Shown: positions 38,413 through 47,512, counted from the first letter of the stretch. The stretch: 64,000 nucleotides of DNA from Minicystis rosea (GCA_001931535.1 CP016211.1:11454377-11518376), one strand, 5' to 3'. Notes: generated from the letters alone by a model not told the origin. A program made the numbers and translations.

Positions 38413-38506
38413 GATGAGCCTCCCGTGGAGAGCGTAACCGTGCTCAGCCCCGGTCAGAGGGCTCATCGCGCTTGACGGGGTCCGCGGGTGGGGCGTACCT
38501 GAGAAG

Positions 38507-39283
38507 ATGAACCCTGCTGGCGGCCCTCCCGGATATCCTCCCAACCAACCCCCGTATGGTGCTCCTCCGCAGGGGCCGGGCGATCCGCAGCAGGGGTATG
38601 GCCAGCCGCAACCCGGTTATGGCGCTCCGCCACAACAGCAGGGATATGGCGCGCCGCCGCAACAAGGTTATGGAGCGCCGCCCCCGCAACAAGGCTACGG
38701 CGCGCCTCCGCAACCGGAGTATCCCGGCGGCCCGCCGCAGCAGCAGGGATATGGCGCTCCTCCTCCCCAGCAGGGTTATGGCGCGCCTCCGCAACCGGAG
38801 TATCCCGGTGGTCCGCCGCAGCAGCAGGGTTATGGCGCTCCTCCTCCCCAGCAGGGTTATGGTGCGCCGCCTCCGCCGCAGCAGGGTTATGGCGCACCGC
38901 CGCAACCGGGCTATCCCGGCGGCCCGCCGCAGCAGGGTTATGGCGCGCCTCCGCAGCAGCAAGGTTATGGCATGGCCCCGATGGGGGCCGCGCCGATGGC
39001 GGCCGGTGGCCAGCGCAACGTCGCGCTGATCGCGGGCGGCGCCGTGCTCCTGCTCATCGCGTTGGGCGCGGGGTTCGTGTTCGTGCGAAACCTCTACGAT
39101 TACGTCACCATCGAGGATCGCTGGGCGAACATGCCGCGCCTCAGCGCGGCCGCGCGTGATTTCGGCGTTCGCATCATCAAGTCCGCCGCCATGAACCGGA
39201 TGGTGGTGTATGGCCCCGTCTCCGCCCTCTTCGGCGCGGGCGGCGCGGTCCTCACCTTCTTGGGCCTGCGGCAAAAGAAGTAA
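38507..39283 (+). CDS. PQQGYGAPP-repeat membrane protein
   Basis: 258 residues. Residues about 15-155 are built of Pro/Gln/Gly/Tyr units such as PQQGYGAPPQ and PQPEYPGGPP, repeated with near-identical DNA. Two hydrophobic helices follow (about 172-195 and 232-252), separated by a basic loop. The repeat part should be disordered and prone to self-association or phase separation (inference). It carries no lipobox; it would lie in the cytoplasm if the first helix runs outward. Confidence 0.65.
   Translation: MNPAGGPPGYPPNQPPYGAPPQGPGDPQQGYGQPQPGYGAPPQQQGYGAPPQQGYGAPPPQQGYGAPPQPEYPGGPPQQQGYGAPPPQQGYGAPPQPEYPGGPPQQQGYGAPPPQQGYGAPPPPQQGYGAPPQPGYPGGPPQQGYGAPPQQQGYGMAPMGAAPMAAGGQRNVALIAGGAVLLLIALGAGFVFVRNLYDYVTIEDRWANMPRLSAAARDFGVRIIKSAAMNRMVVYGPVSALFGAGGAVLTFLGLRQKK
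38570..38970 (+). repeat. Tandem DNA repeat encoding PQQGYGAPP units
   Basis: Short units built round CAGCAGGGTTATGGCGC recur, with a longer 78-base-class period around CCGGAGTATCCCGG. They differ mainly at third codon positions. Slippage could change the number of units. Confidence 0.6.
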
Positions 39284-39289
39284 TCCAAG

Positions 39290-39337
39290 CGTAGCAGCCT
39301 GTTGACCTCTCGCGGTGAGGACCGACAGGCTGCTACG
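39290..39337. terminator. Large nested hairpin between convergent genes
   Basis: A perfect 13-bp outer stem, CGTAGCAGCCTGT with ACAGGCTGCTACG, holds an inner CCTC/GAGG stem. It sits just after the stop of the + strand gene and overlaps the stop codon of the - strand gene. It is a strong bidirectional terminator candidate. Confidence 0.7.
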
Positions 39338-41702
39338 GCGCCCGCCCAATCTGGGTGAGAATGGGCGCGTTGTTCGTGAGCACCAACGGCGTGAGGTTGC
39401 GGGGCGCCGCCACGCCGCCGAGCATGGCGCGGTATTGGGTCACCACATAGGGCTTCCCGCCCAGCGCCGCGACGTTGCCGACCCATGCGTCCGTGGGCGC
39501 GCCGGCGTCGGTGTTGCCCGGGGAAATCGCGCCTTTGGCCAGGGTGAGCGCCCAGGCGTCGCGGTCGATCTGCATTTGCCCGAAGACGTGGCACTCGAAA
39601 ATCGACGTGAGCGGTTGGTTGAACCGATCTTGCAGGATCACCCGCTGCATCGAATCCATCCCGACGGGATGGTCGAGCACGTTCCACCGCCCCACGAGGG
39701 CCGCGAGCCAATTGCCGAGCGCGACCTGCGGCCCGCCCGGCGCCGGCACCTTGAGCGCCAGGTGCGTGAAGATGCGTTGAACCAGAAGCGCCTTGTCGGC
39801 CGCCCCGTGCGCCTCGCCCGTGGCCATGGGAATGTCGCAGAGCAGGTCCTGGAGCAGGAGGAGCCGGCTGCGATAGACAACCCCCTTGTCGCCCACGCCG
39901 ATGACCGATCGATGGCGGAGATCGCTCGACCACACCACCTGATGATTCCCATAATTGGTGTTGGGCTCGGGCGCGCGGGGGGCGGTGCTGTAATTGGTGA
40001 ACGCGGGCCGGTCGGGGAACGAGAACTGGAACCCGTCGTAGAGATACTGATCCTTGTCGTTGCGCCAATCGATGTACCAGCGTTTGGCATTCTGCCGCCC
40101 ATCGGTTTGATAGGCGAGCATGTGCGGGAGCATCCGAAAACCCGTGAAGGTTTGGTTCGGCACGTTGGCGCAGTCCGGGAAAACGTGCTCCCAATTGACC
40201 TGGAAGGTCCAGAGCTCGGCCTGGTTCTTGATGTAGAACGCCGGCTGGTTGGGCAGATAGATGTGCTCCAGCGGGTAGCTGCCGAGGGAGGTCTCGAACC
40301 AGTATTCCTCGCTGTTCATGTCGTCGAGGATCTGGTCGAGCAGCACCTCGATGAGCGCGTTGTTGTTCTGCCCTTGATAGTTCGCGAAGGGGCCGCCGCC
40401 CCCCGTGTAGGCCGGGTCCACCGCGCCCGCGCGGGCAATGGCCTTGAGGCGGGAAATCACGCGCTCGCGCACCGCGAGCTCGCAAGGTGAAGCGTTGGGC
40501 ACGTTGAGGCCGGTCGCATCCATCTTGGGGTGCGATTGGAGATAATATTTCTGGAGCGGAGAGAGCGTGGCGTGCCCTTGCACGTTGGCGTCGGGAAAGC
40601 GCACCCGCACGTCGTTGGTGGGGCCGCGCCCCGCGGGGACGTGCGCGCCGTTGGCGAAGGCCGCATAGAGAGCGCCCCAAATGTTCTTGGCGCGATCCGA
40701 CCAGCTGTTGCCGCTCGTGGAGAGGAGGCGGCGTTTGCTCTCGGCGGTGAAATACCCGTGCGCCCTCTCAGGGTTGAAGTTGGCCCCGTTGGGCACCACG
40801 TCGAGCGGTCGCTCCGCGTAGAAGACGTGGAGCACGATGGCGGCGAGCTTGATGGTCCGCCGGGCCAGGGTGCCGCCGCCGGTCGCGTCGCGAATGGTGA
40901 AATAAGCGGTGGAGAGCGACATCTTCCCGAGCAGCACGTGCTCGAAGACGGCGGCCAGCGCGAGCGCGTGGCGGGCCGGGGCCTGCTCCACGGTGGGCAC
41001 GTAAAACACGTTGCCTCCGTGCGTGAAGCAGACGTCGAGATGGCGCGCCGCGATCGTAGGCGCGTCGCGGCGATGCACGTAGATGTCGTTGACGTACTGG
41101 CACCGTTCGACCGCGCTCGCGAAAATGACCGCGAGCGATCGCATCATCTGATTGAACTCGAGGCCACCATGCTGCCCGTCGTCGAGCATGTAGAGCGCGT
41201 CGAAGCGATCGATGAGCCGCGGCGCCAGCGTATCGAAGTTGGTCACTGCACCTCCCCACGTGGCGAGCCCAGGCGCCGCGTTGGGCTCGGCTTGATTCCA
41301 CGCCGGGTTCGCCACGGCGCCGCCCGGCGTGGCATATCCATAACCCGCGTCGCGCGCATAGGCGTGCCCGTGGACACCCGTGTCGGCGTCGAAGCCGTGA
41401 TGGGTCATCTGGTAGTCGATGAGGCCGCAGTCGTGGCGCATCTGCGTGAGCAGATTGACCCCTTGCGGATCCGCCGGCTGGTTGGGCGGCGCGCCGAAGC
41501 AGGAGATGGTCGAGAGGCCCGTGCGGCGGTTCGTGGGCCGGAGCGCCGGCGGCAAGCCCGCCTGGGCCGGCAGCGGGCCGAGCTCCCACCACGCGCAATC
41601 GCGGCAATAGCCGGCGTTGCCATAGCAGTAATGGCACCTCCCCTTCCGCCGTTGGGCTTTGGGGAACATCTGCCCGCAATGATGACACTGCACGTTCGGC
41701 AT
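39333..41702 (-). CDS. Large zinc-ribbon protein of unknown function, possible secreted effector
   Basis: 789 residues, no signal peptide or membrane helix. The N-terminus has treble Cys pairs: CHHC (6-9), CHYC (23-26), CRDC (33-36), and Cys 68, which should bind one or two zinc ions. A His-rich segment (MTHHGFDADTGVHGHAYAR) follows. The remaining 650 residues are mixed and aromatic-rich, with no motif I recognise (for example EEYWFETSLGSYPLEHIYLP). A small acidic gene lies 15 bases upstream in the same operon. The layout resembles secreted effector plus partner. No catalytic assignment is possible from sequence alone. Confidence 0.55.
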   Translation of the reverse strand: MPNVQCHHCGQMFPKAQRRKGRCHYCYGNAGYCRDCAWWELGPLPAQAGLPPALRPTNRRTGLSTISCFGAPPNQPADPQGVNLLTQMRHDCGLIDYQMTHHGFDADTGVHGHAYARDAGYGYATPGGAVANPAWNQAEPNAAPGLATWGGAVTNFDTLAPRLIDRFDALYMLDDGQHGGLEFNQMMRSLAVIFASAVERCQYVNDIYVHRRDAPTIAARHLDVCFTHGGNVFYVPTVEQAPARHALALAAVFEHVLLGKMSLSTAYFTIRDATGGGTLARRTIKLAAIVLHVFYAERPLDVVPNGANFNPERAHGYFTAESKRRLLSTSGNSWSDRAKNIWGALYAAFANGAHVPAGRGPTNDVRVRFPDANVQGHATLSPLQKYYLQSHPKMDATGLNVPNASPCELAVRERVISRLKAIARAGAVDPAYTGGGGPFANYQGQNNNALIEVLLDQILDDMNSEEYWFETSLGSYPLEHIYLPNQPAFYIKNQAELWTFQVNWEHVFPDCANVPNQTFTGFRMLPHMLAYQTDGRQNAKRWYIDWRNDKDQYLYDGFQFSFPDRPAFTNYSTAPRAPEPNTNYGNHQVVWSSDLRHRSVIGVGDKGVVYRSRLLLLQDLLCDIPMATGEAHGAADKALLVQRIFTHLALKVPAPGGPQVALGNWLAALVGRWNVLDHPVGMDSMQRVILQDRFNQPLTSIFECHVFGQMQIDRDAWALTLAKGAISPGNTDAGAPTDAWVGNVAALGGKPYVVTQYRAMLGGVAAPRNLTPLVLTNNAPILTQIGRAP

Positions 41703-41717
41703 CGTGATTCCCTGTGC

Positions 41718-42059
41718 TCAGCGCGTGGTGAGGATACGATGAAGCTCGTCGAGCAAGGCCTGCTCGTCGAGCCGGTGCGCGAGGAGCGCGCGCACCTCGG
41801 GCTCCTCCTCCCACCCCGGCTCGACCAAGAAGCCATATCCCACCCACTGCAGAAAACCGTCCTCCGTCTCGATCCCGGCCTCCCGCCCCTTCTCGACGAG
41901 CTTCGCCACCCGCTCCTCGGGCGAGGGCGCATCCGCCTCGTCCTCCCCACCCGGAATCATGTCGGCGTCACGGAGCTTCCGCAGAAGCTCGGGAACGAGC
42001 TCGCGCGTATCGACATCACGCTGCAACGCCTGCAACTGGTCGGACCGGATCTGGAGCAT
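41718..42059 (-). CDS. Small acidic protein, possible T6SS-type accessory/partner
   Basis: 113 residues, acidic and helical. The pattern MLQIRSDQLQALQ, then EERVAKLVEKGREAGIETE and LQWVGYGFLVEPGW, then helices with ALLAHRLD recalls a family of small proteins encoded beside type VI secretion effectors (R-x-Q at the N-terminus, a GI-ATE helix, then a Gly/Pro turn). This resemblance is from memory and needs a profile search. It starts at ATG 42059 (a longer frame exists) and stops 15 bases before the zinc-ribbon gene. It could be a chaperone, adaptor or immunity protein. Confidence 0.5.
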   Translation of the reverse strand: MLQIRSDQLQALQRDVDTRELVPELLRKLRDADMIPGGEDEADAPSPEERVAKLVEKGREAGIETEDGFLQWVGYGFLVEPGWEEEPEVRALLAHRLDEQALLDELHRILTTR

Positions 42060-42489
42060 GCCTCGCCGATGAAAGCCCAGCGATTCCGCGAGCACAAGAG
42101 CGCGCCGCAGGGATGGTGCGATCGCGGGGGCACGCCGTGCTCGGTGGAGCCCTGCGACGGAGGACACCGCCGCTTCGAAGAACGGTTGTGGCTGGCACGC
42201 TCAGGAGACATCCATTGGGAGGCACATCCTCTCTCGTGATCTGACCGGGCGCCTCCGCAACCGGAGACCTTTGCGGACGAGCGGGGGCCTCGCAGCTTGT
42301 CTCGAGCACCTGGGCGACGAGCTCCCGGAGCGGTTGTCGGAGCACGGGATGGAGAGCTCGCTCGAGCTCGTCGATGCGGTGCGGGAGCCCCGCTCGCGGG
42401 CATGAGCCTCTGTTCGTGCAAGGGAGTTGTGCTCCGCGAGCGCGCCACCTTGACACCCTTCGCACGGAGCGCTGCCATCCGTTCTTCCC
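42060..42489. other. 430-bp stretch with only doubtful short frames
   Basis: I cannot assign a gene. A 56-codon + frame from ATG 42069 to 42239 contains Cys pairs (TPCSVEPC). Another + frame ending at 42405 has almost only G or C in third positions over its last 35 codons (HLGDELPERL...), and the minus strand there also reads as an amphipathic helix. These could be remnants of a decayed gene. The promoters for the - strand pair and the + strand gene at 42490 should also lie here. Confidence 0.4.
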
Positions 42490-44394
42490 ATGCCTCAGCG
42501 TCTCGCTGCTCTCCTCGTCACCCTGGCGCTGCTCCTGTTGCCGAGGATCGCCGCGGCCAACGCGTTTCCCTGCGAGGAGGCGAAGCTCGCGTGGCTGCAT
42601 GCGGCGGGGGCGGCGACGGCGCTGCGGATCGAGCCCGTCGCGTGTTACTTCCACGCCATGCGGGTGCGCCTCGTCCCTGACGGCGCGCCTCCGATCGAGG
42701 TCACCATCGAGGAGCCGCCGGGGCCTGCGTTTGCACGGGCGGGGCGATGGCGGGTCTCTCCCATCGTCGAGATCGACGACTTCAAGAAGCTCCCCGAGCC
42801 GCAGCGCACGGCGTTCGAGAAGCTGCTCGGCTGGCTGCGCGAGCATCACGAGGAGGTCGTCTTCGGGCGCGCCTTCGAGCGCAGGGAAGGTCGGAAACGG
42901 CTTCTCGGCGTCGACGGGCCTCTGTTGCTCGTGGCCAGTGTGTTGCTCGCGCTCCTCGCGTGGCCAACGAAGACACGAATTCGCGGCCGCGACATGCTCG
43001 CGATCGCCGGGCTCTCGGCGGGCGCTCTTGCGCTGCGTTTCGGGCTCGGCGCGTGGGCGCCGCATCAGGTGAACGGCCACGGGGTGATGTGGATTCGTGC
43101 GATATGCGACGGCAAGAATGCCATTGCGGGATACGGGCCTGGGTTCCTCGAGATCTTCCCCGAGAGCGTCTGCCATCGATCCTTGCCGCCGGACACCATC
43201 GTGTTCGCCGTCCATGCGACGTTCATCGCAACCTTGCCTGCCGTGGTTTTCGCGCTCTGCCGCTTGCTCGGCGCTGCCCCGCTCGTCGCGATGGTGGCGG
43301 GGCTCGCGGCGATGCTCGACCCCGTCTCCATCCGTTTCGCAGCGACGGAGTCGTACTTCGCGCTGCTCGTGCCGCTCTTGTCGCTGACGGCTCTGTTCAT
43401 CGTGGTGAGCGCGCGTCTCGCGCTCGGCCAGCAGCCGGTGCGCGCGTTCCTCTGGGCGCTGGCCGCGGGGCTCGTGGCCGCGCAGCTCGCGCGCGTGCAC
43501 CAGGTGTCTTGGCCGCCGCTCGCGCTCCTGCCGACCATCGTGCTCGCGGTGGGCGGTCGCGAGGTCGCGCTCCGGCAGAGGATCATCCTTACGGGGCTCG
43601 CCGCGGCCATCCTCGGCGCCGTCGTGCTCGCGACGAGCCTGCCAGTGATCTGCACGTCCCTGCAGATGGCCATGGGACAAGGTTATGTACGCACCAACAT
43701 CAACCTATGGGATATGACGGTGCTCGCTGCGGCGGCGGTCTTCGTCATCGTGCAAACTGCGCCGCGCCACCCCGCGGTGGCGCCTGCGGCCCTTCACCTC
43801 ACCGTGATGCTGGCCATTCATGCGGCCTATTGCCAAAGCGCGTTGTGGCAAATGTCCTTCGATCGCTTGTACCTCGCGATCCCGCTCGTCACTCTGGCCT
43901 CCCTGGTGCCACCCACGCTCGTGGCACAGCGGTCGCGGTTCTTGGCAGCATCGGCTGCGGCGCTCGCGCTCCTCGTGGGAGCGGGCTTTTCGATCATCGT
44001 GGGGCGAACGGCGCAACAGCGCGAATATCACTGGCTGCGAACGGCGCTCGCGGCGGTGCCGGCGGGCTGTCGGATTGCGTTCCCGCGCTGGGGCAATCGA
44101 ATGGTCGAGTTGCCCGAGTATGCGATCCCCGCTGGGCGCGAGGGGCGTTGGGAGATCGTTCCCGTCGAGCACGCCGACGAGGTGGGAGAGGGCCAGTGTG
44201 TCTGGTTCGTGCACACGACGGCTTGCGCGCACGACGAGCGGAGAGCGCTTTGCGAGGAAATCGAGCGTCGGTGGGCCTATGCACCCGCCGCGACCATCAC
44301 GGTGCCGCCCATCGAACAATACGATGGCGAGTTCGCGCCGGGCACGCCTCCCGTGACGGTTGGCATCGGTCCGCTTCGCGCCCGTGAGCGATGA
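42490..44394 (+). CDS. Polytopic membrane protein, possible glycosyltransferase-like (GT-C type)
   Basis: 634 residues. A signal-like helix ends at AAANAF; a small extracytoplasmic domain with two Cys follows (about 25-130). Then come ten or so hydrophobic helices, and a soluble C-terminal domain with four cysteines and MVELPEYAIP. The helix-rich middle and its loop after the second TM (HQVNGHGVMWIRAICDG) recall GT-C enzymes, but the Asp/Glu signature is not convincing. It ends 2 bp from the convergent msrB stop. Confidence 0.5.
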   Translation: MPQRLAALLVTLALLLLPRIAAANAFPCEEAKLAWLHAAGAATALRIEPVACYFHAMRVRLVPDGAPPIEVTIEEPPGPAFARAGRWRVSPIVEIDDFKKLPEPQRTAFEKLLGWLREHHEEVVFGRAFERREGRKRLLGVDGPLLLVASVLLALLAWPTKTRIRGRDMLAIAGLSAGALALRFGLGAWAPHQVNGHGVMWIRAICDGKNAIAGYGPGFLEIFPESVCHRSLPPDTIVFAVHATFIATLPAVVFALCRLLGAAPLVAMVAGLAAMLDPVSIRFAATESYFALLVPLLSLTALFIVVSARLALGQQPVRAFLWALAAGLVAAQLARVHQVSWPPLALLPTIVLAVGGREVALRQRIILTGLAAAILGAVVLATSLPVICTSLQMAMGQGYVRTNINLWDMTVLAAAAVFVIVQTAPRHPAVAPAALHLTVMLAIHAAYCQSALWQMSFDRLYLAIPLVTLASLVPPTLVAQRSRFLAASAAALALLVGAGFSIIVGRTAQQREYHWLRTALAAVPAGCRIAFPRWGNRMVELPEYAIPAGREGRWEIVPVEHADEVGEGQCVWFVHTTACAHDERRALCEEIERRWAYAPAATITVPPIEQYDGEFAPGTPPVTVGIGPLRARER

Positions 44395-44395
44395 T

Positions 44396-44818
44396 TCAGC
44401 CCTTCACGAGCTCCGCGGTTTCCCCCGCGGGAACGTGGCGCATGGCGATGGAGTTCATGCAATAGCGCAGGCCGGTCGGCGGGGGGCCGTCGGGGAAGAC
44501 GTGGCCGAGGTGGCCGTCGCAGCGAGCGCAGAGGACTTCGGTGCGGACCATGCCGTACGAGCGGTCGTCGTGGGTGCTGACGGCGTCGGGTGAGATCGGC
44601 CGGGTGAACGACGGCCAGCCCGTGCCGGACTCGAATTTGTCGCCCGCGGGAAAGAGTGGATTGTTGCAGCCCGCGCACACGTACGTGCCCGGCTCCTTGG
44701 TGCCGACGAAGCAGCCCGTCCATGCGCGCTCGGTGCCGTGCTGGCGCAGGACTTGGAACTCTTCGGGCGTGAGGCGGGCGCGCCATTGGTCTTCGGTGAG
44801 GTGGAGCTTGTCGGCCAT
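44396..44818 (-). CDS. msrB: Peptide-methionine (R)-S-oxide reductase
   Basis: 140 residues. It reduces methionine-R-sulfoxide in proteins. Two zinc CxxC motifs (VCAGC, LCARC), the SGTGWPSF signature and catalytic RYCMNSIAM are all present. I took the ATG at 44818, where MADKLHLTEDQWRARLTPEEF matches the family start. A longer frame adds about 57 unsupported residues. It has no signal peptide, so it is cytoplasmic. Confidence 0.95.
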   Translation of the reverse strand: MADKLHLTEDQWRARLTPEEFQVLRQHGTERAWTGCFVGTKEPGTYVCAGCNNPLFPAGDKFESGTGWPSFTRPISPDAVSTHDDRSYGMVRTEVLCARCDGHLGHVFPDGPPPTGLRYCMNSIAMRHVPAGETAELVKG

Positions 44819-44980
44819 GATGAGGCAAGGATAGCGAACCCAGGAAGCGCGCGGCAGTGGCTCTTCGCGTGGATCGCTCGACGGCGCGAGGATAGGGCGG
44901 CTCGGCTGCGAGGGATCGGGTCGCGTCGCTTCCGATCGAAGCTCGAGCGGCCCAGGTTCGAGGATGGTGAGGTGCTCGCC

Positions 44981-46705
44981 ATGCGCCAACGGCCCATCCT
45001 GCTCGGCTCCATTCTCATCACGATGGGGCCGCTAGCGGCCCCAAACCCCAGGCCGGACGAGCCGGCCCTTATCACCGCTCTGCTCGCCGGTCCCGCTGCG
45101 GCGGACCATGCGCAGCCGTCTGCGCCGGCAAGCCAGGCGGCCACACCGGAGATGGCGCCGCTCTTCGACGATCTCGGCCGCCACACCCACCCGGTCACCA
45201 CCGCTTCGCCGCTCGCGCAACGCTATTTCGATCAAGGGTTGCGCCTCGTCTATGCGTTCAACCACGATGAGGCGCGGCGCTCGTTCGAGCAGGCCGCGCG
45301 CCTCGATCCGAGCTTCGCCATGGCCCATTGGGGCGTGGCGCTGACGCTCGGTCCCAACATCAATTTGCCCACGGACGCCGAGCGGGAGCAGGCGGCCTAC
45401 GACGCCGTGCAAAGGGCGCTCTCCACGATGGATGGCGCGAGCGCGGCCGAACAAGGGTACATCCGCGCGCTGGCGGTGCGGTATGCGCGGACGCCGGGCA
45501 CGGATCGCCGCGCGCGCGACGTCGCCTATGCCGACGCGATGCGGGCGTTGTCGGGCGCGTATCCCGACGATCTCGATGCCGCCACCCTCTTCGCCGAGGC
45601 CTTGATGGATCTCCGGCCCTGGGATCTCTGGACGCATGAGGGCAAGCCGCAGCCTGGTACCGAAGAGATCGTCGCCACCCTCGAATCGGTGCTGGCGCGG
45701 AATCCCGATCACCCCGGCGCCAACCATTATTACATTCATGCCGTCGAGGCCTCGCCCCACCCCGAGCGGGCGCTGGCGAGCGCCGATCGCATGGGCAAGC
45801 TCATGCCGGGCGCCGGGCACATGGTGCACATGGCGTCGCACATCTACATGCGCCTCGGGCGCTATGCGGATGCTGCGGAGGCCAACGTGCGCGCCATCGA
45901 GGCGGACCGGGCTTATCTCGCGGCGGCGCGGCCCGATGGGTTTTATGCGGAGATGTATCTGCCGCACAACCTCCAGTTCCTCACGGTGTCCTCGGCCTTC
46001 GAGGGGCGGCGCGCGGCGTCGATGCAAGCCGCGCGTGAGACGGCGGCCGCCGTGTCGGACTCCATGGTGGAGAAGATGCCGATGCTCGAGAGCTTCCGCG
46101 CCATGCCGAGCCTCGTGATGGCGCGATTCGGGGCGTGGGACGCGGCGCTCGCCGAGCCCGCGCCGCCTCCGCAGCAGCGTCATGCGACAGCCATTCACGC
46201 GTGGACGCGGGCGGTCTCCGCCGTCCGCATGGGTCGCTGGTATCCGGCGCTCTACGAGCGCGCCCGCTTCGAGACCGCGCGCGCCGAGGTGCCGGCCGAT
46301 CTCCGGCTCACCGGCAACAACCACGCGGCCGCGGTGCTGGAGGTGGCCTCCAAGATTCTGGAGGGCGAAATCGCGGCGGCCCGCGGCCGGGTGGATGAAG
46401 CCATCGTGACGCTCCAGCGCGCCGTCGAGCTCGAAGACGCGCTCGCGTACGGCGAGCCGCCCGATTGGCCCATTCCCGCGCGCCACACGCTCGGTGCCGT
46501 GCTCGTGGCCGCGGGGCGCGCGGCCGAGGCGGAGCAGGTCTATCGCGACGATCTCCGCCACAACCCCGAGAATGGTTGGGCGCTCCTCGGGCTCACCCAA
46601 AGCCTGCTCATGCAGGGGCGCGGGGCCGAGGCCGCCGAGACCCGAGATCGATTCAGGAGGGCCTTCGCGCGGGCGGACGTGACGCCGCCGGCGTCACGGT
46701 ATTAG
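44981..46705 (+). CDS. Secreted TPR-repeat protein
   Basis: 574 residues from ATG 44981 (GAGG at 6-7 bases). Tetratricopeptide-like pairs run through the protein: EARRSFEQAARLDPSFAMAH near the N-terminus, then HPGANHYYIHAVEASPHPERA and a final GRAAEAEQVYRDDLRHNPENG. The N-terminal part is odd: codons 13-30 are encoded by a copy of the hairpin repeat (45018-45069). Without it the sequence would read MRQRPILLGSIL-ITALLAGPAAA, a clean signal peptide. With it the hydrophobic region is split by PNPRPDEPA. The 3' end overlaps the convergent gene by 12 bases. Confidence 0.75.
   Translation: MRQRPILLGSILITMGPLAAPNPRPDEPALITALLAGPAAADHAQPSAPASQAATPEMAPLFDDLGRHTHPVTTASPLAQRYFDQGLRLVYAFNHDEARRSFEQAARLDPSFAMAHWGVALTLGPNINLPTDAEREQAAYDAVQRALSTMDGASAAEQGYIRALAVRYARTPGTDRRARDVAYADAMRALSGAYPDDLDAATLFAEALMDLRPWDLWTHEGKPQPGTEEIVATLESVLARNPDHPGANHYYIHAVEASPHPERALASADRMGKLMPGAGHMVHMASHIYMRLGRYADAAEANVRAIEADRAYLAAARPDGFYAEMYLPHNLQFLTVSSAFEGRRAASMQAARETAAAVSDSMVEKMPMLESFRAMPSLVMARFGAWDAALAEPAPPPQQRHATAIHAWTRAVSAVRMGRWYPALYERARFETARAEVPADLRLTGNNHAAAVLEVASKILEGEIAAARGRVDEAIVTLQRAVELEDALAYGEPPDWPIPARHTLGAVLVAAGRAAEAEQVYRDDLRHNPENGWALLGLTQSLLMQGRGAEAAETRDRFRRAFARADVTPPASRY
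45018..45069 (+). repeat. Double-hairpin interspersed repeat, copy inside a signal peptide
   Basis: Identical to copy 1 (1865-1916) except at two positions. It has both stems and adds 54 bases between near-direct ATCAC repeats (45017-45021 and 45071-45075), so the frame is kept. It encodes ITMGPLAAPNPRPDEPAL in the TPR gene. Confidence 0.8.
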
Positions 46706-47449
46706 TGATTTCGGCTCACCGTCGGGGAAGGAGGCTTTGACGGCGCTCGGCTTGCTCGTGTCGAGGAGGAGGCGCCGGGCCTTCTTGCGCCCATCGACGA
46801 GCTTGAGCGCCACTGCGCCGCGCGCCTCGTCCCACACCACTTCTTCGAGCCGGAACCTCGATTGGAGCGCGGCGGGCGTCTCGTACAGGATTCGCGCGGC
46901 GTCGAGGTCGTAGAGCACGATCGATTCGCCGCCGGCGAACAGCGATGGCCCCGTGATCATGAATCGACTCGTCGGCGAGAGAGAGACGATGCTCGTCCCT
47001 CCGGAGAGCCGTTTCTTTCCGTGCGTGTCGTAGAGCACGAACTCCGCGCAGTCGCTCCCGCAGCCCCACCAGTGAAGGATGGATGCGCCGGGGGTGAAGT
47101 ACATGTCGCCGCCGAACCCCGGCGTGAAGCTCGCCGTGCGGCTCCAGGTCGCGAGATCGTAAATCGAGAGCTGGAGCGGAGGCTTGGCTCCCTGATGCCA
47201 AACGTACGCCCACCGTCCATTGGAGGACACCGACGCCTGGCGGACGGAGTGAGGCTCCTTGAAAGTCTCGAGGACGTGCTTGCCACCGTCCTTTTCGACG
47301 TACTGCACCTCGCCGACCCCCCAGAGCCGATTCACCAGCATGAGGCCCGGCGAATCCGCGAGCGCGAGGGCCGGCGCCAAGGTCGCGAGCGAAAGGGCGG
47401 CGACGAACATCGCACGTGACGAGGAGGAAGAGAGCTTGTCGGTCGTCAT
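46694..47449 (-). CDS. Secreted beta-propeller-like protein
   Basis: 251 residues from the ATG at 47449. The signal peptide ends ALALADS. Repeated four-strand-like blocks follow with RWAYVWHQG, LSIYDLATWSRTASF, FVLYDTHGKKRLSG and IVLYDLDAARILYE, which resemble WD or YVTN propeller blades. Two Cys (WGCGSDC) may pair. Its stop lies 12 bases inside the convergent TPR gene. Function unknown. Confidence 0.6.
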   Translation of the reverse strand: MTTDKLSSSSSRAMFVAALSLATLAPALALADSPGLMLVNRLWGVGEVQYVEKDGGKHVLETFKEPHSVRQASVSSNGRWAYVWHQGAKPPLQLSIYDLATWSRTASFTPGFGGDMYFTPGASILHWWGCGSDCAEFVLYDTHGKKRLSGGTSIVSLSPTSRFMITGPSLFAGGESIVLYDLDAARILYETPAALQSRFRLEEVVWDEARGAVALKLVDGRKKARRLLLDTSKPSAVKASFPDGEPKSLIP

Positions 47450-47512
47450 GGCCAGTCGCCCATCCAGCGCCGACCGTAACATCGCTTCAAGAGGCGGGCA
47501 CGAATCCAGCGC

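Noticed and set aside
42016..43680. 554-codon open frame on the minus strand
   Set aside because: Mostly antisense to the polytopic membrane protein gene, with shadow composition. Only its upstream 430-bp part remains unexplained.
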